A stretch of 64,000 bases of DNA, taken from assembly GCA_949296245.1 (NCBI GenBank), contig CASFNW010000005.1, forward strand, positions 1 to 64,000, in the 5' to 3' direction. The notes under the pieces were generated by a model that was not told where the DNA came from, searched no databases, and saw only the letters and a program-made list of their open reading frames with translations. Shown here piece after piece: positions 15,309 to 25,201 of this stretch (within the stretch, counting starts at the first letter, position 1; each line of letters starts with the position of its first letter). The position numbers and the translations under genes are program-made. The stretch comes from an uncultured bacterium. GTDB taxonomy: Bacteria; Cyanobacteriota; Vampirovibrionia; Gastranaerophilales; Gastranaerophilaceae.

Positions 15309-15989
15309 ATGGACGATTTTGTAAATAAAATATTTAAGAATAAAATCTTTGATAAAGTCAAAATGAAAAAGTTTGGCTTTAAAAAGAGCGGAAGAAATTT
15401 TGTTTATTCGGAAAATATTTTAAATAATCAGTTTGAGTTTTATATACAAGTCATAGATACCAAAAATATAGAAACACGCTTAACAGATACCCAGACAAAA
15501 GATATTTATACTTTGCATTTAGTTGAAGATGCCGCAGGTACATTTGTCGGAGAGGTCAGAGACTCATACAAAAATATTCTGGAGGAAATTGCACAAAACT
15601 GCTGCAATGATACTTTCTTTATTTTTCCGCAATCAAATAGAATTGCTGATTTAATCAAAGAAAAATACTGCGATTCTCCGGAATTTTTGTGGGAAAAGTT
15701 CCCTGGTTTTGGAGTGTTTAGAAACCCATGCAGCAAAAAATGGTACGGACTTATTTCAAACATTGATAAATCCAAAATTGATAAAAATTCAAAAGGCAAA
15801 ATTGAGATTCTTAATATAAAATTGGACAAAGATGAGATACAGGATTTGCTGAAACAAAAGGGTTTTTATCCCGCCTATCATATGAATAAACAAAGCTGGA
15901 TAACAATAATACTTGATGAAACGCTGTGTGATAAAAAAATAATGACTCTTATTGAAAAAAGTCATTATTTTTCAAATTTTAAAAATTAA
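15309..15989 (+). CDS. MmcQ/YjbR-family protein with extra N-terminal domain (226 aa)
   Basis: Residues ~115-220 match the YjbR/MmcQ CyaY-like fold: SPEFLWEKFPGFGVFRNP.S.KWYGLI, then the later KGFYPAYHMNKQSWITIILDETL....I..LIEKS. Family members are usually ~115 aa. Here a ~110-residue N-terminal half (KKFGFKKSGRNFVYSENI...EFYIQV) is added, as in some Clostridia homologues. The family is linked to DNA binding by structure only; its function is not established. No clear ribosome site is seen before the ATG. Confidence 0.75.
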   Translation: MDDFVNKIFKNKIFDKVKMKKFGFKKSGRNFVYSENILNNQFEFYIQVIDTKNIETRLTDTQTKDIYTLHLVEDAAGTFVGEVRDSYKNILEEIAQNCCNDTFFIFPQSNRIADLIKEKYCDSPEFLWEKFPGFGVFRNPCSKKWYGLISNIDKSKIDKNSKGKIEILNIKLDKDEIQDLLKQKGFYPAYHMNKQSWITIILDETLCDKKIMTLIEKSHYFSNFKN

Positions 15990-16050
15990 CATATGGCAAA
16001 AAATATCATGTCTGTTTTTTGTATAATAAACAAATCGGAGAAAAAGTTTT

Positions 16051-16371
16051 ATGCATGCAAATAACATTAATAACTGTCAAAATATTCCTTCTTTTCGAAA
16101 ATTTATAAAAATTAAAGGAAGTACAGCTGAAATTGCAAATTTTAGAGAAGAATTAAAAAGTAACCATGATGCTTTTATATCAATAGCAAAACATAAGAAC
16201 AATGACAAAAATATTTTGTATATTTTTAGCGGTAAACATCTGGATAAGTTTTTAGATTTGATGAAAGAAGTTTATTTTAGAGATTTGAGAACAAATCCGC
16301 AAGAGTATCTAAAAACAAAACCAAAAGAACTTTCTCTTAAACAGGCAAAAAAGTTAAATAAAATTGTCTGA
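16051..16371 (+). CDS. Lineage-type small protein with PSF motif (106 aa)
   Basis: GGAGAAAA lies before the ATG. The N-terminus has NIPSFRKFIKIKGS (about residues 11-24), a variant of the [P/V]SFG motif seen in other proteins of the window. After it come a FREELKSNHDAFI helix, a NILYIFSGKHLDKFLDL segment, and a basic tail. Cytoplasmic by sequence, function unknown. A long composite repeat region begins directly after the stop codon. Confidence 0.7.
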   Translation: MHANNINNCQNIPSFRKFIKIKGSTAEIANFREELKSNHDAFISIAKHKNNDKNILYIFSGKHLDKFLDLMKEVYFRDLRTNPQEYLKTKPKELSLKQAKKLNKIV

Positions 16372-16456
16372 GGCGGCCTCGCTTGTACCCGAGGGCATCC
16401 TGATGCGTACGGCGCACCTGCGGTTTGCCTACGCCTCAAGCTAGGAGTGGTACACA

Positions 16457-16495
16457 CTCTGCCGAATAAATATGCCGGTGGCATATTTATGAGAG
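16457..16495 (+). repeat. Scaffold hairpin, copy 1
   Basis: Constant flanks CTCTGCCGA and GAGAGGTAG enclose a perfect 11-bp stem (ATAAATATGCC with GGCATATTTAT). The loop is GGT, unlike the TAAAT loop of other copies. Confidence 0.7.
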
Positions 16496-16528
16496 GTAGC
16501 AAGTGGCGCCGAGTTTAGCATTTTACGA

Positions 16529-16571
16529 CTCTGCCGAATAAAATATGACTAAATGTCATATTTTATGAGAG
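16529..16571 (+). repeat. Scaffold hairpin, copy 2
   Basis: The same flanks (CTCTGCCGA, GAGAGGTAG) enclose a perfect 12-bp stem (ATAAAATATGAC with GTCATATTTTAT) and loop TAAAT. The stem sequence differs from copies at 16457, 51735 and 3-21, while pairing is kept. Confidence 0.75.
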
Positions 16572-16592
16572 GTAGACCCCATGCGCTGTCTT

Positions 16593-16680
16593 GAAATCTG
16601 ACGTTCACGAAAACTCAACGTTTCCGTTCACAATGGCACTGGGTTCGGCGTTGCCTCACACGGCGTGCCAGTCAGATTTC
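16593..16680 (+). repeat. Three-way-junction-like repeat unit, copy 1 (88 bp)
   Basis: The outer stem is GAAATCTGAC with GTCAGATTTC. Inside are a small hairpin (CGAAAAC, loop TCAAC, GTTTCCG) and a second stem (GGCAC with GTGCC) around a GGTTCGG-containing loop. Other copies are at 57408-57489, 57498-57585 and, inverted, at 51939-52026. Stem substitutions between copies are compensated. Confidence 0.75.
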
Positions 16681-16951
16681 GCTTGTTGGCTGTGCCGGAC
16701 TTATTGTTAAACAACGAACTTGTTTATTGCAAAGGTTCAACAAGCGGATTTTCGGACGGGTGAAACCCGGAGAGCGAGGACATTGAGCCGGCTTGTGCAA
16801 AGCACAAAAGGCGAAACTGTCCGAGCGTGAAGAAAATCCAAGAGGTAGTCGGAGTCAGTTGACGATATGAAATTTTGTAAGTTTTTAATCAGCAAAATTG
16901 ATTTGAATTATAATTACAGAGTTGGTACATAAAAGTTTGAGAAAGATATAG

Positions 16952-18688
16952 ATGGATAAAAAGAAAATTTTATATTGTTGTTTGTGTGCAGTAATCTTTA
17001 TTTTGGCTTTTGTTCTGCGTGTATACAATATTGATGATTCAAGATTATGGATAGATGAGTTATATTGTTTTGATATAGCAAATAAAAGCAGTATAATTGA
17101 GATTTTAAAAACAGTTTTTTCTTGTGATTTGCATGCACCGGTATTTTTTATTATTTTGCATTATTGGATAAAAATTTTTTCAACTTCGGATAAAATGATG
17201 CTTCTGCTTCCGGTTTTTGCTTCCTTTGGGAGTGTAATTGCAGGCTATTTAGCCGGTGTGAAACTGTTTAATAAAAAAACAGGTATTATCTTTTCAATAC
17301 TTATGGCATTTAGTGCAGTGGAAATTTTTTATGCGCAGGAATTAAAATTTTATGCTTTTTTGCCCATGCTATCTGTTATAAGCTTTTATTTTTTCAGCAA
17401 AATTACGGATAAATTCATTGCAAAAGATGCGTTGCTGCTTGCAGTTACAAACTTTTTGATTATTTATACATTTAATATAGGCATAGTTTTTGTAGCATTA
17501 CAATTTCTTATCGGGCTTATTTTTATTTTCCGTAAAAACAGGCAGCATCTTAAAAGTTATTTGATATCATTTATTTCTGTATTTGTTCTGTACGTTCCGT
17601 ATTTCGTATTCCAGATAAATGTATATCTTGCTGCAAAAAGCGGTGTCTGCAGCGTTTTTGACATGTTCCATTTTGACTTTTGTTTTATATTTACGGTGCT
17701 TCAGGACTTTTTTACTCCTGTTTTGAAAAATTTAGGCAATAACGGCTATTATTATGATATTTTTTCGGAAATCAAAAATCTTGGAATTTTTAAATTTGCC
17801 GCTTATATAGCTTTTTTCTTATGTTTAAATTTGTATGGTTTGTACAAAAGCATAATGACAAAAAATTATAAAAATCTGCTTTTGCTTGTATGGATAGTAT
17901 CTTCTATAATTGTTCTTATGCTTATGGCATATATGCAGATTATACCTCTTGTTTTGAGATATATTCTGATACTCCATTCTTTAGCTGTGCTTAGTGTAAG
18001 TTTTGGTCTGTCACAGATAAAAAATGATAAAGTTTTGTATGTTTTAATGTTTTTTGTGGCTGCAATTAGTCTGTATAATTTTTGTACGGATAAAAGTTCT
18101 CCTCTGCAGAAAGCTTCTTCGTATCACTATGACAGCGCATATATATTAAAAAGTCAAAACGAAACAATTACCCAAAATGATTACATATTGATGCCGTATA
18201 TGGGCAGATTTCTGTATAAATATCTCCCCGAGGGAAGACATGTAGATTTTCGTTTAGAAGAAATTCTTTGCAGTTCGGATTATCCCCTTATCAAACAGAC
18301 TTTTGGATTGAATGACGAACAAATGAGAGTAGAGAATAAAAGAGAATTGCCGTTACAAAATTATGCTATGTCTGAACAACCTCCGGAATCTCTGGAAAAA
18401 TATTTTATTGAAAACTATATTTCTAAAATGAAAAAGGGTGATAAATTTATTTTTATAGAAAGTTATCTCGGCTATATTATACCCGATGACTCGTATCCGG
18501 TGTGGGTGAATATGCTTAATATAGACAATACAAACTTAAATGAAAAAGAAAGAAGATTTCGCTACTGTATACTTTATACAAAGGTTTTTAATGATATATT
18601 TAAGATTCTTTCAAAGCATCTTATGCCTGCAAAAATGTATGACGGGTCAAAAATGGATACAAAAATCTTTATTTTTCAAAAGGTTTGA
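16952..18688 (+). CDS. GT-C / PMT-ArnT-like membrane glycosyltransferase (578 aa)
   Basis: About 9-11 transmembrane segments occupy residues 5-380 and a soluble C-terminal domain follows. The first loop after TM1 has LRVYNIDDSRLWIDELY, with the Asp35-Glu36 pair expected of family 39 glycosyltransferases. HAPVFFIILHYWIKIF lies in the second conserved region, and AFSAVEIFYAQELKFYAFLPML matches the TM3-4 pattern. Enzymes of this type move sugars from polyprenyl phosphate to lipid A, proteins or glycans on the outer face of the inner membrane. The acceptor is unknown. It ends at a bidirectional terminator facing fusA. Confidence 0.8.
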   Translation: MDKKKILYCCLCAVIFILAFVLRVYNIDDSRLWIDELYCFDIANKSSIIEILKTVFSCDLHAPVFFIILHYWIKIFSTSDKMMLLLPVFASFGSVIAGYLAGVKLFNKKTGIIFSILMAFSAVEIFYAQELKFYAFLPMLSVISFYFFSKITDKFIAKDALLLAVTNFLIIYTFNIGIVFVALQFLIGLIFIFRKNRQHLKSYLISFISVFVLYVPYFVFQINVYLAAKSGVCSVFDMFHFDFCFIFTVLQDFFTPVLKNLGNNGYYYDIFSEIKNLGIFKFAAYIAFFLCLNLYGLYKSIMTKNYKNLLLLVWIVSSIIVLMLMAYMQIIPLVLRYILILHSLAVLSVSFGLSQIKNDKVLYVLMFFVAAISLYNFCTDKSSPLQKASSYHYDSAYILKSQNETITQNDYILMPYMGRFLYKYLPEGRHVDFRLEEILCSSDYPLIKQTFGLNDEQMRVENKRELPLQNYAMSEQPPESLEKYFIENYISKMKKGDKFIFIESYLGYIIPDDSYPVWVNMLNIDNTNLNEKERRFRYCILYTKVFNDIFKILSKHLMPAKMYDGSKMDTKIFIFQKV

Positions 18689-18717
18689 TGAATAACTATT
18701 TTTAATAGAGATAAAAA

Positions 18718-18750
18718 ACAGACCCCTAATTTTTAGAGGTCTGTTTTTTT
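18718..18750. terminator. Bidirectional terminator downstream of fusA
   Basis: ACAGACC and GGTCTGT pair, with an extra CTAA/TTAG inner stem, and A-run and T-run flanks. It separates the convergent GT-C gene and fusA. Confidence 0.85.
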
Positions 18751-18775
18751 ATGAACTTATCGAAAATTAAGTTAA

Positions 18776-20860
18776 CTACGCAGTAGCACCTGATTTTTCA
18801 ATAATTTCTTTTTCAACGTTAGCAGGAACTTGTTCGTATTTAGCAAATTCCATAGAGAATGTACCGCGTCCTTGAGTTTTTGAACGGATATCAGTAGCAT
18901 AACCGAACATTTCAGCCAGCGGAACCATTGCTCTGATTTTTTGGATTCCTGTACCTTCGATGATTTCCATACCTTCGACACGGCCTCTTCTTGAAGCAAT
19001 GTCACCTACGATATCACCTGTATTTTCTTCAGGAACTTCGATTTCAACTTTCATCATAGGTTCTAAGATACAAGGTTTAGCTTTTTTACAGCCTTCTTTG
19101 ATAGCCATAGAACCTGCGATTTTAAACGCCATTTCAGAAGAGTCAACTTCGTGATAAGAACCATCGTAGAGGGTAACTTTTACGTCAATCATCGGGAATC
19201 CTGCTAAGATACCGCCTTCAAGAGCTTCTTCCATACCTTTTCTTGCAGGTTCGATGTATTCTTTCGGAATAGCACCACCGACGATTTTGTTTTCAAATAC
19301 GAAACCTGCATTTTCTTCTGCCGGTTCGATTTGAATTTTAACGTGACCGTATTGACCTTTACCGCCTGACTGTCTGATAAATTTAGAATCCTGATCAGCG
19401 TTGCCTCTAATAGTTTCACGGTAAGCAACCTGAGGTTTACCAACGTTAGCGTCAACTTTGAATTCTCTTAACAATCTGTCTACGATGATGTCTAAGTGTA
19501 ACTCACCCATACCGGAGATGATTGTCTGACCTGTTTCTGTATCAGATTTAACTCGGAAAGAAGGATCTTCTTCAGCAAGTTTTTGAAGCGCAATACCCAT
19601 CTTATCCTGGTCAGCTTTTGTTTTAGGTTCAATAGCTACAGAAATTACAGGTTCAGGGAATGTCATTTTTTCTAAGATAATCGGTGCTTTTTCATCGCAC
19701 AGAGTGTCACCTGTAGTAGTGTCTTTCAAACCAACTGCAGCACAAATGTCGCCTGCGTAAACTTCCTGAATTTCGTTTCTCTGGTCAGCATACATTTGTA
19801 CAAGTCTTGAGATACGTTCTTTTTTGCCGTTAGTAGCGTTAAGAACATAAGAACCTGCTGTAAGTTTACCTGAATATACACGCAAGAATGTTAAACGGCC
19901 AACATACGGGTCTGTCATAACTTTGAAAGCAAGCGCTGCAAAAGGTTCTGCTTCTGAAGAATGTCTTTCTACTTTTGTACCGTCTTCAAGTTCACCTTCG
20001 ATAGCTTTAACATCTACCGGAGAAGGCATATATTCAACAACATTGTCTAACAAAAGCTGCACGCCTTTGTTTTTGAATGCTGTACCGCAGCATACAGGAA
20101 CGATTTTGTTTTCGCATGTTGCTTTTCTGAGTACTTTTTTGAGTTCTTCCATTGTAGGTTCTTCACCTTCAAGGAATTTCATCATTAAATCATCGTCAAA
20201 TTCAGAAATAGCTTCTACTAAAGCAGCATGATATTCGTTTGCTTTTTCTACCATATCTGCTGGAATGTCTTCTACCTTGATATCAGTACCAAGATCATTT
20301 GTATAAATATGAGCTTTCATATCAAGCAGGTCAACAATACCTGTAAACTGGTCTTCTGCACCTATAGGTAATTGAATAGGATGAGCATTTGCATTCAGTC
20401 TGTTTCTCAACTGGTCAACTACACGATAGAAGTTTGCACCGGTTCTGTCCATTTTGTTTACAAATACCATTCTCGGTACTTCGTATCTGTTAGCCTGTCT
20501 CCAAACAGTCTCTGACTGAGATTGAACACCGCCTACTGCGCAGAATACTGCAACAACACCGTCCAATACACGCAACGAACGTTCTACTTCGATTGTGAAG
20601 TCAACGTGACCGGGGGTGTCAATGATATTTAACTGGTGGCCTTTCCACATAGCTGTAACTGCAGCTGATTGGATAGTGATACCACGTTCTCTTTCCTGAT
20701 CCATAAAGTCGGTAACTGCTGCACCATCGTGTACTTCACCGATTTTGTGAGTTTTACCTGTGTAAAACAAGATACGTTCTGTTGTAGTTGTTTTACCGGC
20801 ATCGATGTGTGCTGCAATCCCGAAGTTTCTAACTTTTTCCAATGGGACTTGTCTGGGCAT
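18776..20860 (-). CDS. fusA: Elongation factor G (694 aa)
   Basis: This GTPase drives ribosome translocation and, with RRF, recycling. The G1 motif is [10 protein letters not shown]2 is RERGITI, G3 is DTPGHVDF and G4 is NKMD. Domains II-V follow in normal order, including the domain IV region [15 protein letters not shown]. Length is normal for bacterial EF-G. It stands alone here and is not in the usual rpsL-rpsG-fusA-tuf string, so it has been relocated or is a single-gene locus. Confidence 0.97.
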   Translation of the reverse strand: MPRQVPLEKVRNFGIAAHIDAGKTTTTERILFYTGKTHKIGEVHDGAAVTDFMDQERERGITIQSAAVTAMWKGHQLNIIDTPGHVDFTIEVERSLRVLDGVVAVFCAVGGVQSQSETVWRQANRYEVPRMVFVNKMDRTGANFYRVVDQLRNRLNANAHPIQLPIGAEDQFTGIVDLLDMKAHIYTNDLGTDIKVEDIPADMVEKANEYHAALVEAISEFDDDLMMKFLEGEEPTMEELKKVLRKATCENKIVPVCCGTAFKNKGVQLLLDNVVEYMPSPVDVKAIEGELEDGTKVERHSSEAEPFAALAFKVMTDPYVGRLTFLRVYSGKLTAGSYVLNATNGKKERISRLVQMYADQRNEIQEVYAGDICAAVGLKDTTTGDTLCDEKAPIILEKMTFPEPVISVAIEPKTKADQDKMGIALQKLAEEDPSFRVKSDTETGQTIISGMGELHLDIIVDRLLREFKVDANVGKPQVAYRETIRGNADQDSKFIRQSGGKGQYGHVKIQIEPAEENAGFVFENKIVGGAIPKEYIEPARKGMEEALEGGILAGFPMIDVKVTLYDGSYHEVDSSEMAFKIAGSMAIKEGCKKAKPCILEPMMKVEIEVPEENTGDIVGDIASRRGRVEGMEIIEGTGIQKIRAMVPLAEMFGYATDIRSKTQGRGTFSMEFAKYEQVPANVEKEIIEKSGATA

Positions 20861-21326
20861 TTCGATTTTCCTTTTTATTTTACTAGTACTACTATTTATG
20901 TTTTGTCATGCCGGAATAAATCCTGCATCTTCCAGTGTTAAATATTAACAGTGCTTTTTGGACAGACCCTGAATAGAATTCAGAGTGACAACTTTAAAAA
21001 AGACAGAAAAAATCTATCTTATAAAAATTCTTGCATAAACACGAAAATTTTTAAAGAAAAAATTAAATATTGTTGATATTAGATATATATTTTTTAATGA
21101 GAAGCAGTCCTGTTGTTTTTATAGTATTTTTTTTGCAAAGTAAAATCAAAGCAGCGTTCAAAATTGCTGTACATGAGACTGTCCGAGAAAAATTTGTTCA
21201 CGTCATTTAGCTTTGTCCAAACAATTCACAGGATTATTTGGTTCGGCAGAGTCTTATCACGAATTTTTCTCGGACAAATAAAGATATATATAAAAATCTC
21301 ACTTTATAATATAAAACAGCTTGAAT
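20861..21326. repeat. Intergenic region with repeat fragments
   Basis: No gene is supported. Near 20910-20935 is a TCATGCCGGAATAAATCC-type sequence, resembling the short TCATTCCGGA intergenic repeats common in bacteria. The main feature is a perfect 15-bp inverted repeat (21180-21194 with 21262-21276, TGTCCGAGAAAAATT). The minus strand of its right arm matches the leader of the composite repeat at 51714 (AATTCGTGATAAGACTCTGCCGAA). Inside is another imperfect hairpin (CCAAA...TTTGG). Confidence 0.6.
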
Positions 21327-21689
21327 TTAGTCTTTATTTCTTTTGGCAAATGCTGCAGCTATACCGCTGAATACAAGACCTATTACAGCAAATACAGCAC
21401 CTGTAAATGCAGCACGGGAGCCGATTTCTTTAATGGGGACAAGAGCATGATTCTTTTTTATAGCTCTGTAAGCATTTGTCAAACCGTCAAAAATACCGCT
21501 AACTATAGCACCTGCAGCAAATTGTGTTGCTATATATCCGGCAGCGCTTGACAGTTTGCTTTTTCTGTTGCGCTTTTTTAGTTCTTCCTGCTTGTAATCT
21601 ATAATTCCTTCCTGTGTATTTTGTGCAAAAGAAGGTTTTGCACCGGTTTTAGAATAGTTGTTAGTTGAAAAATTTACTGCTTGTATCAT
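21327..21689 (-). CDS. Small membrane protein with PSF motif (120 aa)
   Basis: The N-terminus has NYSKTGAKPSFAQNTQEG (about residues 11-28), a form of the lineage motif. A basic helix (YKQEELKKRNRKSK) precedes two hydrophobic segments (about 47-66 and 90-112, the second small-residue rich: FTGAVFAVIGLVFSGIAAAFA). No signal peptide. It is probably a two-pass inner-membrane protein of unknown function. Confidence 0.65.
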   Translation of the reverse strand: MIQAVNFSTNNYSKTGAKPSFAQNTQEGIIDYKQEELKKRNRKSKLSSAAGYIATQFAAGAIVSGIFDGLTNAYRAIKKNHALVPIKEIGSRAAFTGAVFAVIGLVFSGIAAAFAKRNKD

Positions 21690-21818
21690 GACCGCACTCC
21701 TTACTTGATATAAGTATAAATCGCATAATCGGATTTTTTTGCTATTTTAAGCCAAAAATGTAACATAAGTTCACTATTATGATAAAATTACTATGTTAGC
21801 TGATTAGGGAGCTTTTTA

Positions 21819-22286
21819 ATGGATGAAAAACATTTAATACTTGAACAGTACAGAATTTATAATGAGATGAAAGAAAGTTTTATAAACCGTTCATTTCTTG
21901 TTAACAGGTTTTTTATTTTAATAACGGCAGTTTTGTTTTTTGGATTGATTTTTGCAAAAATGCTGTTCGTTAATCAGTTTTATCTGCTTTTAGGCATAGA
22001 AATATTCGGTCTTGCATGCTGTATTATGTGGATATCAAATCAAGATGCATATTCAACTATAATTAAAATTAAATATAATGCGGTAATTGAAAGACTTGAA
22101 GAAGATTTGCCCAAAGCTCCCAATAAAGATGAATACAAAGAGCTTACGGGTAAGCGTTCTCAAAAAAGGGTTATTCTTGTAAAAGACATACAAAAATGGT
22201 TTGCGATACTGCTTATGCTGATATTTTTTGCAAATCTTTTGATTGATTTTGTTAATCTTATTCTTACTTATTTTTTAAATAATTAA
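21819..22286 (+). CDS. Small integral membrane protein (155 aa)
   Basis: It has three hydrophobic segments, at about 29-46, 52-70 and 126-148, with a charged cytoplasmic loop between. The loop carries the pattern SNQDAYSTIIKIKYNAVIERLEEDLP. This 'W..N..SY....K+.VI...E..LP' layout resembles RipA-like small membrane proteins known in Francisella, but I would not assign function. It stands between two lone genes. Confidence 0.6.
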   Translation: MDEKHLILEQYRIYNEMKESFINRSFLVNRFFILITAVLFFGLIFAKMLFVNQFYLLLGIEIFGLACCIMWISNQDAYSTIIKIKYNAVIERLEEDLPKAPNKDEYKELTGKRSQKRVILVKDIQKWFAILLMLIFFANLLIDFVNLILTYFLNN

Positions 22287-22332
22287 ACTTTCCGGCAATG
22301 AAAAAACAAGAACCTGCTTCTATAATACGTTT

Positions 22333-22602
22333 ATGACAAACGATATAGAAATTTACACACTGCCGGATTGTCCGTTTTGCAAAAAGGCAAAGGAAAAGTT
22401 AAAAGACAATTATCTTGATTATACGGAATATGATATTTCAAAAAACGAAGAAGAAATACGCCGGCAACTGGCTCAGCTTTTTGAAATTCCGTCAGGTCGT
22501 GCTACTGTTCCTCAAATTACAATTAACGGAAAATATATTGGCGGATACTCTGAACTTAAAGAACTAATAAATTCCGGAAGATTGAATCAGTATTTGAATT
22601 AG
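22333..22602 (+). CDS. Glutaredoxin (89 aa)
   Basis: A single thioredoxin-fold domain with dithiol active site Cys13-Pro-Phe-Cys16, the TVPQI cis-proline motif and the GGYSEL glutathione-binding segment. Length is normal for Grx3-type proteins. It reduces disulfides or mixed glutathione disulfides in the cytoplasm, for example in ribonucleotide reductase. The ribosome-binding site is weak. Confidence 0.92.
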   Translation: MTNDIEIYTLPDCPFCKKAKEKLKDNYLDYTEYDISKNEEEIRRQLAQLFEIPSGRATVPQITINGKYIGGYSELKELINSGRLNQYLN

Positions 22603-23262
22603 TTTTAACCCGCTGTTGTTATGTTTAATTCGCAGGAAATAAAGTTCTTAAAGCGAAATAACAACACGTCATTCTTGTATATGTTACATGATTCAATAAC
22701 TGATTTCATATATCGATAAATTGATAACATTTATTATGTATGAAGTTGTCATCCTAAGGAGCAAAGCAAACTCAGAATCTTACCTGCTTTGGAACTGTGT
22801 ATCAGACTGGTAAGATTCTGAACACAGCAATATTTTTGTATCAAAGTACATTTGATGCTTCAGAATAACAGAATTTATTAAGTTGGCAAGTATGTCCAAT
22901 CTCAGATACAGCCAAGATTTTCAATAAAACTTTCGTGTATGCAATTTCTTTACTAAAACAATAAATCCAATATTTAAATACCTTTTGTGAAATGAATTAG
23001 AGAATATTATTTGAACAACTGCAAACGATGTACTGTTCGAGGACCGGGAAATTATAACAAACACAAAGGTATATGTATCTTTAGCAATTTTGACAGCCCG
23101 AGCTGCAGAGACAGGTTCAAATTATATTCTGTTTGGATGGAACATCAGGTATTTTAAATATTTGATTTATTGTTTATTAAGTAAAGTTACATAATAAATA
23201 ACATTTTTAATAACAATTTTGTCATTGAATCACATAACATATTTACGACAAGATACAAAGTA
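22603..23262. other. Long intergenic gap with one repeat
   Basis: No gene is supported in these ~660 bp. At 22746-22830 is a TCATCCTAAGGAGCAAAGCAA sequence followed by perfect 11-bp inverted arms (CAGAATCTTAC at 22773-22783 and GTAAGATTCTG at 22810-22820). It resembles the GTCATCCTGAGGAGCGAAGC-type repeat found between genes in many bacteria. The remainder is AT-rich with scattered stops in all frames and may be a decayed gene. Confidence 0.5.
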
Positions 23263-23295
23263 AAAAGTGCGCTCTGATAAACAGAGCGCACTTTT
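23263..23295 (-). terminator. tsf terminator
   Basis: AAAAGTGCGCTCTG and CAGAGCGCACTTTT pair perfectly (14 bp) around ATAAA, with T-runs on both strands. Confidence 0.9.
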
Positions 23296-23342
23296 GTAAC
23301 TTTCGACAAGCAGCCTTGACTTATTCTCCGGCTGCGCGCTTA

Positions 23343-24209
23343 TTATTTGCCGGCCATCTGGCTTGCTACTTCTTCAGCAAAGTTGTCCTGTCTTTTTTCA
23401 AGACCTTCACCTAACACGTAACGGACAAAAGATTTAATATGCAATTTGCCTTCAATCAATTGAGCAACTGTCTGGTCGGGATTTTTAACAAACGGCTGTT
23501 CAAGAAGGCATCTTGATGCCATAAGTTTGTTAATTCTGCCTTCAACAATTTTTGCTCTGATGTTTTCGGGTTTTTTAGCAAGATCTTCTTTGCCCATTTC
23601 AATTCTTGTTTCTTCATCAATAACTGATTGAGGAATCTGTTCTCTTGAAACGAATTCAGGAGCGTTGGAAGCAATGTGCAAACAGATATCTTTTTCCATA
23701 ACTTCATCAGCTTTGTCTGTATTTAACAATACGCCGATTTTTCCGTTATGTATGTAAGATGCAGGATTGCCTTCAACAATAACAAATCTTCTTACTGTGA
23801 TTTTTTCACCGATTGTAGCAACTTTTTCTTTAATAATGTCTTCAATTTTCTTTCCGCATTCTTTGCATGTAGAAGCCAATAAAGCGTCTACATCAGCAGG
23901 TTTTGTTGCAACAACCTGTTTTGCAAGGTTTTTAACTAAAGTTTTGAATTCTTCGTTTTTAGCTACAAAGTCAGTTTCGCAGTTAACTTCTATTAACGCA
24001 CCGACATTGCCTTCGATATAAGAATCAACAAGTCCTTCTGCTGCAATCCTGCCCATTTTCTTTTCAGCAGAAGCAATACCTTTTTGTCTGAGGTATTCCA
24101 TTGCTTTTTCCATATCACCATCATTTTCAGTCAATGCTTTTTTGGCATCGAGAATACCTGCACCGGTTTTTTCTCTAAGCTCTTTTACCATAGCTGCTGT
24201 TACTGTCAT
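23343..24209 (-). CDS. tsf: Elongation factor Ts (288 aa)
   Basis: This is the nucleotide exchange factor for EF-Tu. The N-terminal UBA-like domain (VKELREKTGAGILDAKKAL) and the TDF motif (EVNCETDFVAKNEEF) are present, and the core continues to the C-terminal dimerisation-type segment (LASRCLLEQPFVKN...V). Length is normal. It lies downstream of rpsB in the conserved order, but with a hairpin between the two genes. Confidence 0.97.
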   Translation of the reverse strand: MTVTAAMVKELREKTGAGILDAKKALTENDGDMEKAMEYLRQKGIASAEKKMGRIAAEGLVDSYIEGNVGALIEVNCETDFVAKNEEFKTLVKNLAKQVVATKPADVDALLASTCKECGKKIEDIIKEKVATIGEKITVRRFVIVEGNPASYIHNGKIGVLLNTDKADEVMEKDICLHIASNAPEFVSREQIPQSVIDEETRIEMGKEDLAKKPENIRAKIVEGRINKLMASRCLLEQPFVKNPDQTVAQLIEGKLHIKSFVRYVLGEGLEKRQDNFAEEVASQMAGK

Positions 24210-24381
24210 ATTGATTATCCTCTCTGTGTTTTAATAAACTTTAAATATCATTTTTGAACTTGTTTCAGAATCTTAAAAAAGTTTTATGCCTGTTCTATCC
24301 GTAAGAATTAACCGTATTCTTGAAATACTGTCCTTTCAGGCAAGATGCTGAAATAAATCCAGCAGACCAGAACTGGTTAAA

Positions 24382-24411
24382 AAAGCAGGCAGGATAACCT
24401 GACCTGCTTTT
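24382..24411 (-). terminator. Hairpin between rpsB and tsf
   Basis: AAAGCAGG/CCTGCTTT with an inner AGG/CCT pair and T-run on the minus strand. It probably terminates or attenuates transcription between rpsB and tsf, giving S2 and EF-Ts different levels. Confidence 0.75.
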
Positions 24412-24418
24412 AACTCAT

Positions 24419-25201
24419 TTATGCTTCAGCAGGAGCTTCTTCTTTAGCTTCTTCAACATTTACACCGGCATCTTCTGCCTTGATTGTTTCAGCTTTAGCA
24501 CCTACTGCTTTGTTTTCTCTTAACTGCTTGCCTTCAAGAACCGCATCAGCAAGTTTGGAAGCAATTAATCTAATTGCACGGATAGCATCATCGTTACCCG
24601 GGATGATGTAGTCTATGCCGTCAGGATTTGCATTTGTATCAGCAAGACAAATTACGGGGATATGCAGTTTGTTTGCTTCTGCAATTGCAATGTCTTCTTT
24701 TTTCTGGTCAACAACAAAGATAATGTCCGGCATACCGCGCATTTCTTTGATACCGCCCAATGTTTTTGATAATTTTTCAAGCTTTTTAGTCATTTGAACA
24801 ACTTCTTTTTTAGGAAGTTTGTCAATGTGACCGGAATTAACAAAATCTTCGAGTTCTCTCAATTTGTTAACTCTGCCTCTTATAGTTTCAAAGTTAGTCA
24901 AAAGACCGCCTAACCATCTTCTGTTGATATAATACATACCGCATCTTTGTGCTTCTTCGGCAACTACTTCTGCAGCCTGTTTTTTTGTACCTACAAAAAG
25001 AACATTTTTTCCTCTTGCTGCAAATTCTTTTACTATGTTGTAAGCTTCATCAAGTTTGTCAGAAGTTTTTCTTAAGTCTAAAACATAGATTCCGTTTCTT
25101 GCACCGTAAATATACGGCTTCATTTTGGGGTTCCATCTTTGAGTCTGGTGTCCGAAGTGTACACCTGCTTCAAGTAAATCAATCATTGATGCTACCGGCA
25201 T
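24419..25201 (-). CDS. rpsB: 30S ribosomal protein S2 (260 aa)
   Basis: The start at 25201 ([19 protein letters not shown]) has AAGGAG seven bases before it; an upstream in-frame ATG at 25231 lacks a good site. The family signatures [20 protein letters not shown] and [19 protein letters not shown] are present. The acidic, Ala/Glu-rich C-terminal tail is common. It binds near the 30S neck and is needed for S1 binding. A structured leader precedes it. Confidence 0.97.
   Translation of the reverse strand: MPVASMIDLLEAGVHFGHQTQRWNPKMKPYIYGARNGIYVLDLRKTSDKLDEAYNIVKEFAARGKNVLFVGTKKQAAEVVAEEAQRCGMYYINRRWLGGLLTNFETIRGRVNKLRELEDFVNSGHIDKLPKKEVVQMTKKLEKLSKTLGGIKEMRGMPDIIFVVDQKKEDIAIAEANKLHIPVICLADTNANPDGIDYIIPGNDDAIRAIRLIASKLADAVLEGKQLRENKAVGAKAETIKAEDAGVNVEEAKEEAPAEA

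Larger units (their letters stand above)
16372..16951. repeat. Composite intergenic repeat region
   Basis: This 580-bp gap has no credible gene. It starts with a GCCTCGCTTGTACYC box shared with 57279, then has two scaffold hairpins, then an 88-bp three-way-junction unit (16593-16680). A GGACTT..TTGTT...AACTTGTTTAT segment and a GTAGTCGGAGTCAGTTGAC box follow, both shared with 57590-57680. Between the last two lies ~90 bp absent from the 57-kb copy, including GGGTGAAACCC and TGTGCAAAGCACA hairpins. The order of shared boxes shows one composite element with insertions. Confidence 0.75.

Noticed and set aside
16272..16502. 76-aa minus-strand ORF across the repeat
   Set aside because: It runs through repeat sequence and the end of a real plus-strand gene, with no ribosome site or family resemblance.
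16372..16951. Retron, DGR or group II intron RNA because of the many hairpins
   Set aside because: No reverse transcriptase or maturase gene lies anywhere in the window, and no group II domain V-like hairpin was seen.
21180..21276. Insertion sequence or MITE by its 15-bp inverted ends
   Set aside because: No transposase and no clear target duplication; one arm matches the leader of the composite repeat, so it is treated as part of that family.
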